A stretch of DNA of 64,000 nt, from the NCBI GenBank assembly GCA_947494205.1, contig CANLUH010000007.1, forward strand, positions 124,001-188,000. Direction: 5' to 3'. This DNA is from an uncultured Flavobacteriaceae bacterium. GTDB lineage: Bacteria > Bacteroidota > Bacteroidia > Flavobacteriales > Flavobacteriaceae. The translations under genes and the position numbers were made by a program. Shown piece after piece: positions 42,924 through 52,573 of the stretch; the stretch's first letter is position 1, and each line of letters opens with the position of its first letter. The notes beneath the pieces are model-generated. The model searched no databases. It had not been told where the DNA came from and worked only from the letters and a program-made list of their open reading frames with translations.

Positions 42924-45062
42924 CTAATTAGCACTTTTATTTTTCAATACTACCAAATTTTCAAGTTTTGCCTGTTGTGCAGGAGTATATCTAGGATTTA
43001 ATTGTAAGGCTTTATCTAGTGCAATAATCGCTTCCTTGTGCCTATTTGTTAATTGATATAATAATCCTATATTATAATAGATTAGGTGGTTATTAGGATT
43101 TAGTAGTTTCGCTTTTTCAAAATTATAAGCTGCTTTATCATAGGCTTTAGTATTCATGAAAATGACGCCTAAATTTATAAAGGCATCCATTTGTTTATCA
43201 TCTAACGATACTGCTTCATTATAATCTAATATAGCTTCTTTAAATTTCATTTTATGAAACCATAAATGTCCTCTTTGGGTATGTGCTCTCGCAAAGGATG
43301 GATTTATTTCGAGTGTTTTAGAAAAGTCTTTAAATGCATTATTTACATCATCTAGTAATACATGTGTTTTACCACGTAAGTAATAGGTTTCGTCTAAGAA
43401 TTGATTTATTGCTACAATATGGTTTAAATCGCTAATAGCCTCGGTATAATTACCTTTCCTATTGTATAATGTTGCTCTATTATAATATCCAAAATAGTCA
43501 TTAGGTGCTAATTCAATAACTTTAGTAAAGTCTTTAATGGCTGCATCTATATTGTTATTATCTTCGTGTTGCAAGCCTCTATTAAGATAGGCAACCATAT
43601 AAGAAGCATCTTTTTCAATGGCCTTATTTAAATCGGCATAAGCTAAATCCTTCTGTTTTAATCGTGTGTAAACAAAGGCTCTGTTAAAATATAAACCTGC
43701 GTAATCAGGATTTAACTTTAGCGCTTTATTAAAATCTTCTAAGGCTAAAGTGTCTTTTAGTTTAGAGACTCTAAATTCGCCTCTATTCATATATCCTAAA
43801 AAATTATTTGGATAATGCTCTATGACATTAGACCATAGTACCTCTCCATTTTTAAAGGTTTTAGAGTATTGATAAGCCGTGACACCTAAACAGATTACAT
43901 ATATTAAAACACTACACACCATGACTTTATTCAAAGCCTTATATTTAGTAAATAACCAATTAATACCTAATGCAATAAGATAAAATAAACCGATATAAGA
44001 TAAATAGGTATATCTATCTGCTGTTACAGCGGTTCCAAAGGGCAATACTTGTATTACAGGAATAAGACTTATAAAGAAAAAGCCAAAACCAAACACTAAA
44101 TTTCTATTTTTTTTAATTTTGGTTAATAGCCAAAAAAACAAGACTAATACTGGCAATGCTGCTGCATAATAATACCACGGATTAGAGTCGCCTAATGCAT
44201 TTGGATACGGATGATAGGCACTTAAATTAAAAGGAATAATCGCTTTTATTAAATAGTTTAGATAACCATAAAAACCTACAGAAAGTGAGTCTATTACCGT
44301 TGTAAACTGTCTATCATCCATAGCACCGCCTTTGGCTTGCATTTGTATGGAAAGCATAACAAAAAAGATACTTAACAGAAAAAAAGGAACTTTCTCTAGT
44401 AGTAATTTTATTGTTAGTTTTCTGGTCTTCAAGTAATCGAATGCAAATAAAATTAATGGCAATATTACAGCAGCTCCTTTTGCTAGTAGAGATAGTATAA
44501 AAAAGAACAAACAAGCCAAAAAGTAATAGTACTTTGGATATTTAGACTGCTTTTCTGTGTAAAAATAATAGGTGATTAATGATCCTAATAAAAATAATGT
44601 GTATAATAAATCTTTTCGTGCAGATACCCAACCGACGACTTCAACGTGCATTGGATGTATTCCAAATAGTAATGCAGTTATAAAAGCGACTCCATTATTT
44701 TTGCTAATAAATTTAGTTAAGTAAAATACTAAAGCTACAATTAATAAGTGTAATACAAGATTTGTAACATGAAATACCACTGGATTTAATCCGCCAACTG
44801 CATAATCTAAAGCCCAAGACAAAAGCGTTAATGGTGCATAAGTACTCACTACTTCTGGAGTACTAAATATATTTTTAATACCATTAAAGGAAAGGTCTTT
44901 TATCAAGTCATTATTAAGTATGTATGCTGTATCATCCCAGTTTAAAAAATTATTATATAAATTTGGGCTCATCACTAACAACGTTATTACTGTACAGAAA
45001 AGTAATAAAAAAGTGGTGTTTGTATATAAGTTGCTATTTCTAAATGAATCTAATATTTTCAA
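42924..45062 (-). CDS. TMTC-like GT-C glycosyltransferase with C-terminal TPR domain
   Basis: 712 aa. About ten transmembrane helices (residues 15-410) come before nine or so TPR units (about 420-700, for example NPNNHLIYYNIGLLYQLTNRHKEAIIALDKALQLNP). The first periplasmic loop has NWDDTAYILNN (acidic GT-C site), and HPMHVEVVGWVSARKDLLYTLFLLGSL matches the HPxHTExVxxxxxRxxLL pattern of eukaryotic TMTC O-mannosyltransferases. It probably uses a polyprenyl-phosphate sugar to modify exported proteins. Its start is only 18 bp from that of the divergent GT2 gene, so the promoters must overlap. Confidence 0.75.
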   Translation of the reverse strand: MKILDSFRNSNLYTNTTFLLLFCTVITLLVMSPNLYNNFLNWDDTAYILNNDLIKDLSFNGIKNIFSTPEVVSTYAPLTLLSWALDYAVGGLNPVVFHVTNLVLHLLIVALVFYLTKFISKNNGVAFITALLFGIHPMHVEVVGWVSARKDLLYTLFLLGSLITYYFYTEKQSKYPKYYYFLACLFFFILSLLAKGAAVILPLILFAFDYLKTRKLTIKLLLEKVPFFLLSIFFVMLSIQMQAKGGAMDDRQFTTVIDSLSVGFYGYLNYLIKAIIPFNLSAYHPYPNALGDSNPWYYYAAALPVLVLFFWLLTKIKKNRNLVFGFGFFFISLIPVIQVLPFGTAVTADRYTYLSYIGLFYLIALGINWLFTKYKALNKVMVCSVLIYVICLGVTAYQYSKTFKNGEVLWSNVIEHYPNNFLGYMNRGEFRVSKLKDTLALEDFNKALKLNPDYAGLYFNRAFVYTRLKQKDLAYADLNKAIEKDASYMVAYLNRGLQHEDNNNIDAAIKDFTKVIELAPNDYFGYYNRATLYNRKGNYTEAISDLNHIVAINQFLDETYYLRGKTHVLLDDVNNAFKDFSKTLEINPSFARAHTQRGHLWFHKMKFKEAILDYNEAVSLDDKQMDAFINLGVIFMNTKAYDKAAYNFEKAKLLNPNNHLIYYNIGLLYQLTNRHKEAIIALDKALQLNPRYTPAQQAKLENLVVLKNKSAN

Positions 45063-45080
45063 TATTCAAAATGTTGATGA

Positions 45081-45821
45081 ATGCTCAAAAATAAGAAAAT
45101 TATAATTGTATTACCTGCTTACAATGCCGCAAGTACATTAAAAAAAACGTACAATGAAATTCCGTTCGATATTGTAGATGATGTCGTTTTGGTAGACGAT
45201 TATAGTTACGATAACACTGTACAAGTTGCAGCAGATTTGGGCATTAAACATATTATTAAACACGATAATAATAAAGGATACGGGGCAAACCAGAAAAGTT
45301 GCTATGCAAAAGCATTGGCGTTAGATGCAGATATTGTTATCATGCTACATCCAGACTACCAATATACTCCGAAGCTAATCCATGCGATGTCTTCTATCAT
45401 TGCAAATAACGTATATCCTGTTGTTATTGGTTCTCGTATTTTAGGAAATGGTGCTTTTAAAGGCGGTATGCCCTTGTATAAATATATTGCCAATCGGTTT
45501 TTAACATTATTTCAAAATATTTTAATAGGCGAAAAATTGTCGGAATACCATAGTGGATATCGTGCGTTCTCAAGAGATGCTTTATTAGGGATTAATTATG
45601 AAGGTAATTCCGATGATTTCATTTTCGATAATCAAATGCTGTGTCAACTGTTCAACAAAGGGTTTGAAGTTGCAGAAATTACGTGCCCTACGCGTTACAC
45701 GCATGAAAGTTCATCTATAAATTTTAAAAGAAGCTTTATTTATGGCATTGGTGTTATTAAAACTTCTATTTTATACTTTTTACATCAAAAAAAAATAATT
45801 TCGGTGGCACTCTTTCAATAG
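45081..45821 (+). CDS. GT2 glycosyltransferase, polyprenyl-phosphate sugar synthase type (DPM1-like)
   Basis: 246 aa. GT-A fold with PAYNAASTLKKTY, LVDDYSYDNT (nucleotide-binding Asp), KGYGANQKSCYAKAL, LHPDYQY at the DxD position, and HSGYRAFSRD. The layout is that of dolichyl-phosphate-mannose synthase-like enzymes without C-terminal membrane helices (one weak hydrophobic stretch near 225-240). It would load a sugar from NDP-sugar onto polyprenyl phosphate at the inner membrane. Position between two GT-C genes supports a donor-supply role. Confidence 0.85.
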   Translation: MLKNKKIIIVLPAYNAASTLKKTYNEIPFDIVDDVVLVDDYSYDNTVQVAADLGIKHIIKHDNNKGYGANQKSCYAKALALDADIVIMLHPDYQYTPKLIHAMSSIIANNVYPVVIGSRILGNGAFKGGMPLYKYIANRFLTLFQNILIGEKLSEYHSGYRAFSRDALLGINYEGNSDDFIFDNQMLCQLFNKGFEVAEITCPTRYTHESSSINFKRSFIYGIGVIKTSILYFLHQKKIISVALFQ

Positions 45822-45908
45822 AAAATGCAATTTATTTTCGACGTTAAATTGAATTATGACTATCAATACATAAATATTTCTTTTATTTTAGCAAAATTAA
45901 AATACTAA

Positions 45909-48900
45909 ATGAATAGAATTGTAAGTCTAATTATTTTTATGATTGTTTTTATTGTTTATGCTATAACAGCAGCAAAAACAATAACATTTTGGGATAGTCC
46001 TGAATTTATAACAAGTAATTATAATTTACAAGCAACACATCCTCCAGGAGCTCCTTTTTACACACTATTATGTAGTGCTATTTTACAATTTTTTCCAGCC
46101 ACAAAAGCAGCGCTTGTCTCCAATTTAATCTCCTCATTTTTTGGTGCATTAACCGTTACTTTTTTATTTAAAGTCACCTATTTAATAACGACTAAAATAC
46201 AAGTAAGTAAATCTAAATTTGAAATTAAATATTTACCTTATTTTACAGGGGTTACTAGCGCATTAACACTAGCATTTTCTAACAGCTTTTGGACTGCCGC
46301 TACCGAAACAGAAGTCTACACACTTTCGTTTGCATTAATGATTATAATGTTTTACGTAATATTAAAATGGGAGCAGGTGTCTGCTCAAAGAGAAGAACTA
46401 AAATATTTATTATTATTTACGTTCTTACTTGGTATAGCCTCTGGAGTTCACCTTATAACTATTTCTATAATTATTCCGTTATCGTTACTTTTTACACACA
46501 AAAAGTATGGCTTAACTTTAAAAAACAGTATCGTATCCTTAATTGTTGGTTGTATATTATTTTTTAGTGTTTATCTAATCCCCATACAAGGTGTTATAAA
46601 ACTGAGCAATAGTCTAGATATTTGGCTGGTTAACACTTTTGGGTTTGCAGTAAATACAGGAGTGATTATTACAGTATTACTATTAGTATTCATTTTTTCC
46701 TTCATACTGTGGTATAGCCATAAAACACAAAGAAACAAACTGCATTATATTTCATTAGCTCTTTTGTTTTTTTTAATTGGTTTTAGCTCTTATATAATGC
46801 CTTTACAGAGAGCAAATGCAAGTACACTTATTGTAAATAAAGTTAATACTAGCAATAAAATGTTACAGTATGTTAAAGGAAAGCAATTCGGAATAAGTAA
46901 CATTCCGCTTTTAAAAGGTTACACCTACAATGCGCCATTAGATAATACTACTCCTTTTGTAGATGGGGCTCCAACTTTAAGATATAATACCGACGAAAAA
47001 GAATACTATGTTATTGATGATGGTAAATACAATAATGCAAACTATGCCGATGATTTCTCCATGTATTTCCCTAGACTTTTTAACACTAAAGACAGGCAAA
47101 ATTATAAATTATGGACTCCCATTAAAGGGAAACCGATTGGCTATACTATAAATGGTGAAACTAAAACTATTAACAAGCCAACTTACAAGGAGAATTTTAG
47201 CTTCTTTATGACCTATCAAGTACAATGGCTGAATTTACGTTATCTGTTTTGGAATTTTATTGGAAAACAAAATAGCAACCATGGTAAAGGCGATATAAGA
47301 CATGGTAATTGGGTAAGTGGTATAAATAGTATTGATCATTCTAGAGTTGGTAATTATGTTGATATGCCCGAACGCTATAAAAACGATAAAAGTAGCAATA
47401 CGTATTATTTTATACCTTTTATTTTGGGGCTTTTAGGTTTGTTATCTCTTTTAAAACAGAAACATTATTTGCTTACAACACTTTTCATTTTTTTAGCTTT
47501 TGGTTTAGGCATCACAATATATATAAATCCTGTGCCTTCTAGTATTTTGGTAAGAGAACGGGATTATATTTTTATAGGCTCTTTTGTCATGTTTTCGCTT
47601 TGGGTAGGTTTATCTATTATACTAATCTACAAAGCATTACGATTTATAGCTTTTAATAAAGCTAAACTAATTACTGTTTTTGTACTTGTTTTTATTGGTT
47701 CTCCTTTACAATTAATTGCCAAAGGTTGGAACGACCACCAAAGACATAACGATACCTTTGCTTACGATTTAGGAAAAGCCTATTTAGACGCCTGCCCAAA
47801 ACAAGCTGTGCTTATTACCAACGGTGATAATATGACGTTTCCACTATGGTATTTACAAGATGTAGAAAAATACAGAACAGATGTTAGAGTTATCAATTTT
47901 AATCTTATAGGTTTAGATACTAATATTGAAAATCTTAAACATAAAATAAGACGTTCTAATCCTCTAAAAATGACTTTAGAAAAGCATTTTTACAATAATG
48001 GTATAGATAAATTAATTCCTTTGCAGAAAAAGATTGATACAGCGGCAGCATTACCAGACCTCTTTACTTTTTTTAAAGATAGTACCACTCGTATTAATTG
48101 GAATGGAAAGCTGAAGTATTATATGCCCACTACAACATTTGCTATTGCAATAGATACTACTAAAATAAAAAAGAACAGTTGGGCTACTGAACAATTTAAT
48201 GCTTCATACACCGATAAAATACAATGGGACTACCCCAAGTCTTTTTATAATTTAAATGAAATCGTTGTATTAAATATTATCACAAATAATATATACAATA
48301 GACCCATCTGTTTTGCTATTAATGGCGAAACGAATCATTATTTAGGATTGCAAGACTATTTTATTCAGAAGGGATTTGTAGAACAATTGATGCCTGTTCA
48401 AAGAAAAAAGACAGCAACAAATACTAAAATTGTAAATACAGAAATGATGTATCCCTATGTAATGGATACTTTACAATTTAACGGGTTAAATGATACTACT
48501 CGTTTTTTTAATTATGAAAGCAGAACGTATGCCAAAAGTATTTTAAGACGAAATTACTACTTTTTAGCGCAAGCTTTATTAGAAGCGGATAAAACCGAAC
48601 AAGCTCTAGTAGTATTAAATAAATCATTCTCTACACTTCCTAATAAAACCGTAGCATATAAGCAATATGCCTTTGCATTGGGTAAATTATATTTTAGAGC
48701 GGGATTACCCGAAAAAGGATCAGAGATATGTACTTTAGCAATGCAGAATATATGGGAAGAATTACAATGGATAACGTCGTTTAATCCACCAAACCCTATT
48801 ATAAATGTAAAGCAAGCAGAACAACTAAAAACTATGTATTTGCAAATGATACAACAATTTCCAGGTACTTTACATACCATAGAATTTAACAAACAGCGTT

Positions 48901-48956
48901 ATAAAGCATTTGAATCCACGTATATAAAATGGCAAAAAGAGAATTGGCCCTACTAA
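45909..48956 (+). CDS. DUF2723 GT-C-like membrane protein with C-terminal helical repeats
   Basis: 1015 aa. N-terminal FWDSPEFITSNYNLQATHPPGAPFYTLL is the DUF2723 signature with an acidic residue in the first loop, as in GT-C enzymes. About ten transmembrane helices occupy residues 1-300 and 490-605, with a long insert between. VRERDYIFIGSFVMFSLWVGL and NGDNMTFPLWYLQDVEKYRTDVRVINFNLI are typical of the family. The C-terminal 350 residues are periplasmic, with TPR-like helices (ALLEADKTEQALVVLNKSF). Protein O-mannosyltransferase-like activity is inferred. The methyltransferase gene follows by 16 bp. Confidence 0.82.
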   Translation: MNRIVSLIIFMIVFIVYAITAAKTITFWDSPEFITSNYNLQATHPPGAPFYTLLCSAILQFFPATKAALVSNLISSFFGALTVTFLFKVTYLITTKIQVSKSKFEIKYLPYFTGVTSALTLAFSNSFWTAATETEVYTLSFALMIIMFYVILKWEQVSAQREELKYLLLFTFLLGIASGVHLITISIIIPLSLLFTHKKYGLTLKNSIVSLIVGCILFFSVYLIPIQGVIKLSNSLDIWLVNTFGFAVNTGVIITVLLLVFIFSFILWYSHKTQRNKLHYISLALLFFLIGFSSYIMPLQRANASTLIVNKVNTSNKMLQYVKGKQFGISNIPLLKGYTYNAPLDNTTPFVDGAPTLRYNTDEKEYYVIDDGKYNNANYADDFSMYFPRLFNTKDRQNYKLWTPIKGKPIGYTINGETKTINKPTYKENFSFFMTYQVQWLNLRYLFWNFIGKQNSNHGKGDIRHGNWVSGINSIDHSRVGNYVDMPERYKNDKSSNTYYFIPFILGLLGLLSLLKQKHYLLTTLFIFLAFGLGITIYINPVPSSILVRERDYIFIGSFVMFSLWVGLSIILIYKALRFIAFNKAKLITVFVLVFIGSPLQLIAKGWNDHQRHNDTFAYDLGKAYLDACPKQAVLITNGDNMTFPLWYLQDVEKYRTDVRVINFNLIGLDTNIENLKHKIRRSNPLKMTLEKHFYNNGIDKLIPLQKKIDTAAALPDLFTFFKDSTTRINWNGKLKYYMPTTTFAIAIDTTKIKKNSWATEQFNASYTDKIQWDYPKSFYNLNEIVVLNIITNNIYNRPICFAINGETNHYLGLQDYFIQKGFVEQLMPVQRKKTATNTKIVNTEMMYPYVMDTLQFNGLNDTTRFFNYESRTYAKSILRRNYYFLAQALLEADKTEQALVVLNKSFSTLPNKTVAYKQYAFALGKLYFRAGLPEKGSEICTLAMQNIWEELQWITSFNPPNPIINVKQAEQLKTMYLQMIQQFPGTLHTIEFNKQRYKAFESTYIKWQKENWPY

Positions 48957-48972
48957 CTTCTATTTATATTAT

Positions 48973-49746
48973 ATGCTCTCATTTTCAACAGAGATTACTT
49001 CCTCAAAAATAACATCAGATAATCCATTATTTCAAAGAACATTAAAAGCGTATCTTTTAATATCTAAACACATAAATGGCGATGTTTTAGAAATAGGTTG
49101 TGGAGAAGGCTATGGTTTAGACTTAATACTTGAACAAACAAATTCTTTAACTGTTATTGATAAATCTAAACACGTATTGCATACTATTAAAAAGAAATAT
49201 CCTAAAATAACAACAATACATCAAAAAGCGCCACCTTTAACACACTTAGAGGACAATACTTTCGATGTTGTTTTTTCGTTTCAAGTTATAGAACACATTA
49301 AAGAAGCAGATTTACTAATTAAAGAAATTCATCGTGTTTTAAAACCTAATGGCAAAGCCTATATTACAACGCCAAATTCAAAAAAAACTATTGCGAGAAA
49401 TCCTTGGCATTATAAAGAATATAATTATACAGAAATTAGCAAATTAATTGAAAAAACCTTTAAAAACTATAGTATTAAAGGCATACAAGGTAATACAAAA
49501 ACCGATGCTTATTATTTAAAAAATAAGCAATCTGTAGAACGTTTCTTAAAATTTGATCTATTTAAAATACAATATAAAATCCCTGCTATATACCTTAAAC
49601 TTCCTTATGAAATAGCCAATAGAATCAATAGAAATAAGTTATTCAAACAAAATAACATTTTAGTTAATAGCATAACATTAAAAGATTATACACTAGAAAA
49701 CTATTCTCCAGATACTCTAGATTTTTTCTGCACACTAACAAAATAA
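48973..49746 (+). CDS. SAM-dependent methyltransferase
   Basis: 257 aa, class I Rossmann fold. Motif I VLEIGCGEGYGLDLI (about 36-50), an acidic end of strand 2 (LTVIDKSKHVL), and DVVFSFQVIEHIKEADLLIKEIHRVLKPNGKAYITTPN as motifs II-III. It is of the Methyltransf_11 type typical in glycan loci. It lies 16 bp after the DUF2723 gene, so sugar or lipid methylation tied to surface glycosylation is plausible but not shown. A terminator follows. Confidence 0.87.
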   Translation: MLSFSTEITSSKITSDNPLFQRTLKAYLLISKHINGDVLEIGCGEGYGLDLILEQTNSLTVIDKSKHVLHTIKKKYPKITTIHQKAPPLTHLEDNTFDVVFSFQVIEHIKEADLLIKEIHRVLKPNGKAYITTPNSKKTIARNPWHYKEYNYTEISKLIEKTFKNYSIKGIQGNTKTDAYYLKNKQSVERFLKFDLFKIQYKIPAIYLKLPYEIANRINRNKLFKQNNILVNSITLKDYTLENYSPDTLDFFCTLTK

Positions 49747-49779
49747 TAATTCCTAAAAATACGTTCAAACACTAAATAG

Positions 49780-49813
49780 AAAAAGCCTTAAAATTTTAAT
49801 TTCAAGGCTTTTT
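49780..49813. terminator. Terminator between the methyltransferase and the second NTFIG-repeat gene
   Basis: AAAAAGCCTT (49780-49789) and AAGGCTTTTT (49804-49813) form a 10 bp stem with A/T runs on both sides, which suits both convergent genes. Confidence 0.85.
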
Positions 49814-49846
49814 GGTTATACAAAATAACTATGTAGAAATGTTATT

Positions 49847-51703
49847 TTATTTTTTATTAGCTAAAAGTTTGCTAACCATATCTTTTAATTCTTTTACTTC
49901 TTTTTCTAGAGCATCAATACGCTCATCTTTTCCTCCTGCTGTTTTAGAAGTTGTTCCATCTCCTAAATTCTCTGCATACTTAGCACGAATAGCATAAGGC
50001 ACACTCACAAATGGAGACGAACCAATAACATTATACCCACTTCCAGTATCTAGCTCTATACTTAAGTTATTTGCATGCGACCAATCTACACTAGAAAATG
50101 TTCCAGTGATAACTATTCCTCCACCAATAGTAATATTTACAGCTCCTGTATCAGATGTTGATAAATTATGAATTTCAGAATATGTTGTAGTATTACCAGC
50201 TGTAACATCCACTATATTCATTCTTAAACTAATAAACTGATTTGCCAAAGGATCTCCAGAAGAATTTTTTAATATACTTTGGTAATTTAATAGCTCTGGT
50301 ACTCCACTTGCTACTGGTCCTGTATCTTCCTCCTTACCAACTTTACCCCATTCTGAGCCTTCCCAAATATACAATGCAAGTTCTGTAGTATCGTACACCA
50401 TTAAACCAATATCACCGGAACCTAATGCAATTCCAGAAGCGGGAGATGTTGCCATATTATTACGCTGTGTTGTAGTCAGTCTATTTATTAATAATCCTTT
50501 ATTTGTATCGCCTAGAGTTAACGAGGCATCAGGATTTACAGAAGAGGTACCAATACCTACACTATATCTGTTAGCTGTTGTACTACCTCCTAATAATAAT
50601 GAATTTGCAACATTGTTAGTAACATTAGGACCTATAACTGCTGCGTGATCTTGAAACGTTTGACTGTTAGTACCTATTACAATTTGTTGGTCTCTATCTA
50701 TAGAAGTACTCGTTCTTGCATTATAGCCTAAAACAATATTATCGGTACCTCGTACTCTAGAGTTATTTCCTATAAATATATTTCTACTTGCTCCAGATGT
50801 TAAAGAAAAATTTGCATCATGCCCTAAACCAACATTATCATTACCAGATCGATTTAATGATCCTGCTATTGCACCTAAATAGGTGTTTCTATCACCACCT
50901 ACTACACTTGTAGAAGACGTATCGTTATTCCAACCAGAACCATAACCTACAAACGTATTTAAGTTACCTTGTTGGTTTCTAGACCCTGCATTGTAACCTA
51001 AAAATGTATTCGCAGTACCTTCTAAATTAGAATGCCCAGATCCGTTTCCAAAAAAAGAATTTGCTTGTCCTGTTGTATTACCATAACCGCTACCACGAAC
51101 TGTAAATGTATCTAAATCATATCGGTTTGGATTACCAAAAAAGGCATCTACCGTGACCTGTATACCTGTGTCTCCTCCTACAAAAGTATTTCCTGACGCA
51201 GTTGTATTAGATCGCCCTGCTCCAGAACCTATAAAGGTATTCGCTGCACCAGTCGTATTTGTGTAACCAGTATCTTCACCAATAAACGTATTGTTAGAAC
51301 CAGAAATATTATTTGTTCCAGATTCTTCACCTATAAAGGTATTATCTGTTCCTGTATCATTATTTTCTCCTGCTTCTGCTCCTACAAATGTATTATCAAA
51401 AGTTGTTGTAAAACGGCCAGCTTCCGATCCTATAAAGACATTATCACTGTCATCCATAGAATTAGCACCAGCTAATGTTCCAACCATAACGTTCCTAGAA
51501 CCATTAACAAGAGAGCCTCCAGCACCATCTCCAATAAGGGTATTGAAATCTCCAGTAGTTAAAGAACCTCCTGTTATATAAGTTTGCTGAGCTCCGCCAG
51601 AATCGAAAGAAATAACACTTCCTCCTAAAGTTTCGTTAGCAGTTTGCGAAAAAGACATTGCACATATACACATGCACAAGACTAAAAATAGTTTTGTTTT
51701 CAT
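49847..51703 (-). CDS. NTFIG-repeat surface protein with fibre domain and coiled-coil end
   Basis: 618 aa. Signal peptide (TKLFLVLCMCICAMSFSQ). Residues about 45-330 are degenerate GxxNTFxGxxxG repeats like those of the protein at 38633-40918. Residues about 470-590 (LLNYQSILKNSSGDPLANQFISLRMNIVD to SVPYAIRAKYAENL) are a domain frequent in Bacteroidota fibre proteins, followed by a coiled coil (ERIDALEKEVKELKDMVSKLLANKK). It has no T9SS sorting tail, unlike its paralogue. A trimeric fibre is inferred from the coiled coil and repeats. Export route unknown. Confidence 0.82.
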   Translation of the reverse strand: MKTKLFLVLCMCICAMSFSQTANETLGGSVISFDSGGAQQTYITGGSLTTGDFNTLIGDGAGGSLVNGSRNVMVGTLAGANSMDDSDNVFIGSEAGRFTTTFDNTFVGAEAGENNDTGTDNTFIGEESGTNNISGSNNTFIGEDTGYTNTTGAANTFIGSGAGRSNTTASGNTFVGGDTGIQVTVDAFFGNPNRYDLDTFTVRGSGYGNTTGQANSFFGNGSGHSNLEGTANTFLGYNAGSRNQQGNLNTFVGYGSGWNNDTSSTSVVGGDRNTYLGAIAGSLNRSGNDNVGLGHDANFSLTSGASRNIFIGNNSRVRGTDNIVLGYNARTSTSIDRDQQIVIGTNSQTFQDHAAVIGPNVTNNVANSLLLGGSTTANRYSVGIGTSSVNPDASLTLGDTNKGLLINRLTTTQRNNMATSPASGIALGSGDIGLMVYDTTELALYIWEGSEWGKVGKEEDTGPVASGVPELLNYQSILKNSSGDPLANQFISLRMNIVDVTAGNTTTYSEIHNLSTSDTGAVNITIGGGIVITGTFSSVDWSHANNLSIELDTGSGYNVIGSSPFVSVPYAIRAKYAENLGDGTTSKTAGGKDERIDALEKEVKELKDMVSKLLANKK

Positions 51704-51951
51704 AAAATTTTGATGGGTTAATTAATAGTTTATCACACTTGTATTCAATCATATAGCTCAAATAATTTAGTGTTTTTTAAACAATGACAAAATTATAATA
51801 GATGAACAGTAGATTCTTAGGGTGTTTTTCCTGTTTTATGAAAATAAAACCCCTTTTTTAGTAGTGATTGAACACTCATTCTATTGTAAAAATTTAAAAA
51901 TCAAATAATTAAACAAATCATTTAACGCAACAATTTTAATTTATATAGTAG

Positions 51952-51959
51952 TATTTTTG
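51952..51959 (+). promoter_or_regulatory. -7 promoter element of the Nudix gene
   Basis: TATTTTTG matches TAnnTTTG exactly and ends 6 bp before the ATG at 51966. It overlaps the TTG (51957) that would otherwise be an upstream start codon, which argues for the ATG and for a leaderless or near-leaderless mRNA. Confidence 0.45.
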
Positions 51960-51965
51960 TTATTA

Positions 51966-52517
51966 ATGAATGAGTATATAGACATTGTAACAGAAACAGG
52001 TGAAATTACTGGGCAATCGGCTCTAAAATCTGTTATACACAGTAAAGGATATTATCATAACACAGTACATATTTGGTTTTACAATAAACAAGGAGAGGTT
52101 TTATTACAACAAAGGGCTAAAACTAAAATTATATGTCCTTTACTATGGGATGTTTCTGTTGCCGGGCATATAGATGCTGGTGAAACCCTAACTGGTGGTG
52201 CCGTTAGAGAAATACAAGAAGAAATAGGTTTACATATTTCTGAAAAGAACTTACATAAAGTTGGCATTTTTGAATGTTTTAAACGTTATCCAAATGGTAT
52301 TATAGATAATGAATTTCATCATACCTACATCGCTGAATTAAAAGTAAAACTTTCTGAATTAACACCACAAAAAGAAGAGGTTGAAGCTTTAAAACTAGTC
52401 ACTATTTCAACTTTTGAAGTATTACTAGAAAACAGTAATAGTAATGGGCATTTTATAGCGTCTAATACAGAATATTATAAGCATATTTTACAAGCTATTA
52501 AAGGACAAATAAATTAA
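51966..52517 (+). CDS. Nudix hydrolase
   Basis: 183 aa from the ATG at 51966. A complete Nudix box GHIDAGE-x7-REIQEEIGL (about residues 65-87) fits GX5EX7REUXEEXGU without a mismatch. The flanks (YIDIVTETGEITGQSALKSVIHSKGYYHNTVHIWFYNKQGEVLLQQRA, split over strands) resemble isopentenyl-diphosphate-isomerase-like Nudix proteins and YfcD. The hydrolysed nucleotide is not known. It is probably monocistronic, with 56 bp to the next start. Confidence 0.9.
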   Translation: MNEYIDIVTETGEITGQSALKSVIHSKGYYHNTVHIWFYNKQGEVLLQQRAKTKIICPLLWDVSVAGHIDAGETLTGGAVREIQEEIGLHISEKNLHKVGIFECFKRYPNGIIDNEFHHTYIAELKVKLSELTPQKEEVEALKLVTISTFEVLLENSNSNGHFIASNTEYYKHILQAIKGQIN

Positions 52518-52573
52518 TAGACTTTCACTTTTTTATAAGTTACAATTACGTATTATTTTTATACATTCGTTTA

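Noticed and set aside
49847-51703. T9SS sorting domain at the C-terminus of the second NTFIG-repeat protein
   Set aside because: The protein ends in a coiled coil (KELKDMVSKLLANKK). The beta-rich tail with PNP and a final basic strand seen in its paralogue is absent.
38633-51703. Enrichment of the Bacteroides O-glycosylation motif D-S/T-A/I/L/V/M/T in the NTFIG proteins as proof that they are glycosylated
   Set aside because: By eye I see only a handful of matches (DSA, DSL and DTT in one, DTT in the other), which is not clear enrichment for proteins of this size.
51833-51850. AT-only hairpin GTTTTAT/ATAAAAC in the divergent region before the Nudix gene
   Set aside because: It is a 7 bp AT-rich stem between divergent starts where no terminator is expected; chance pairing is likely in DNA this AT-rich.
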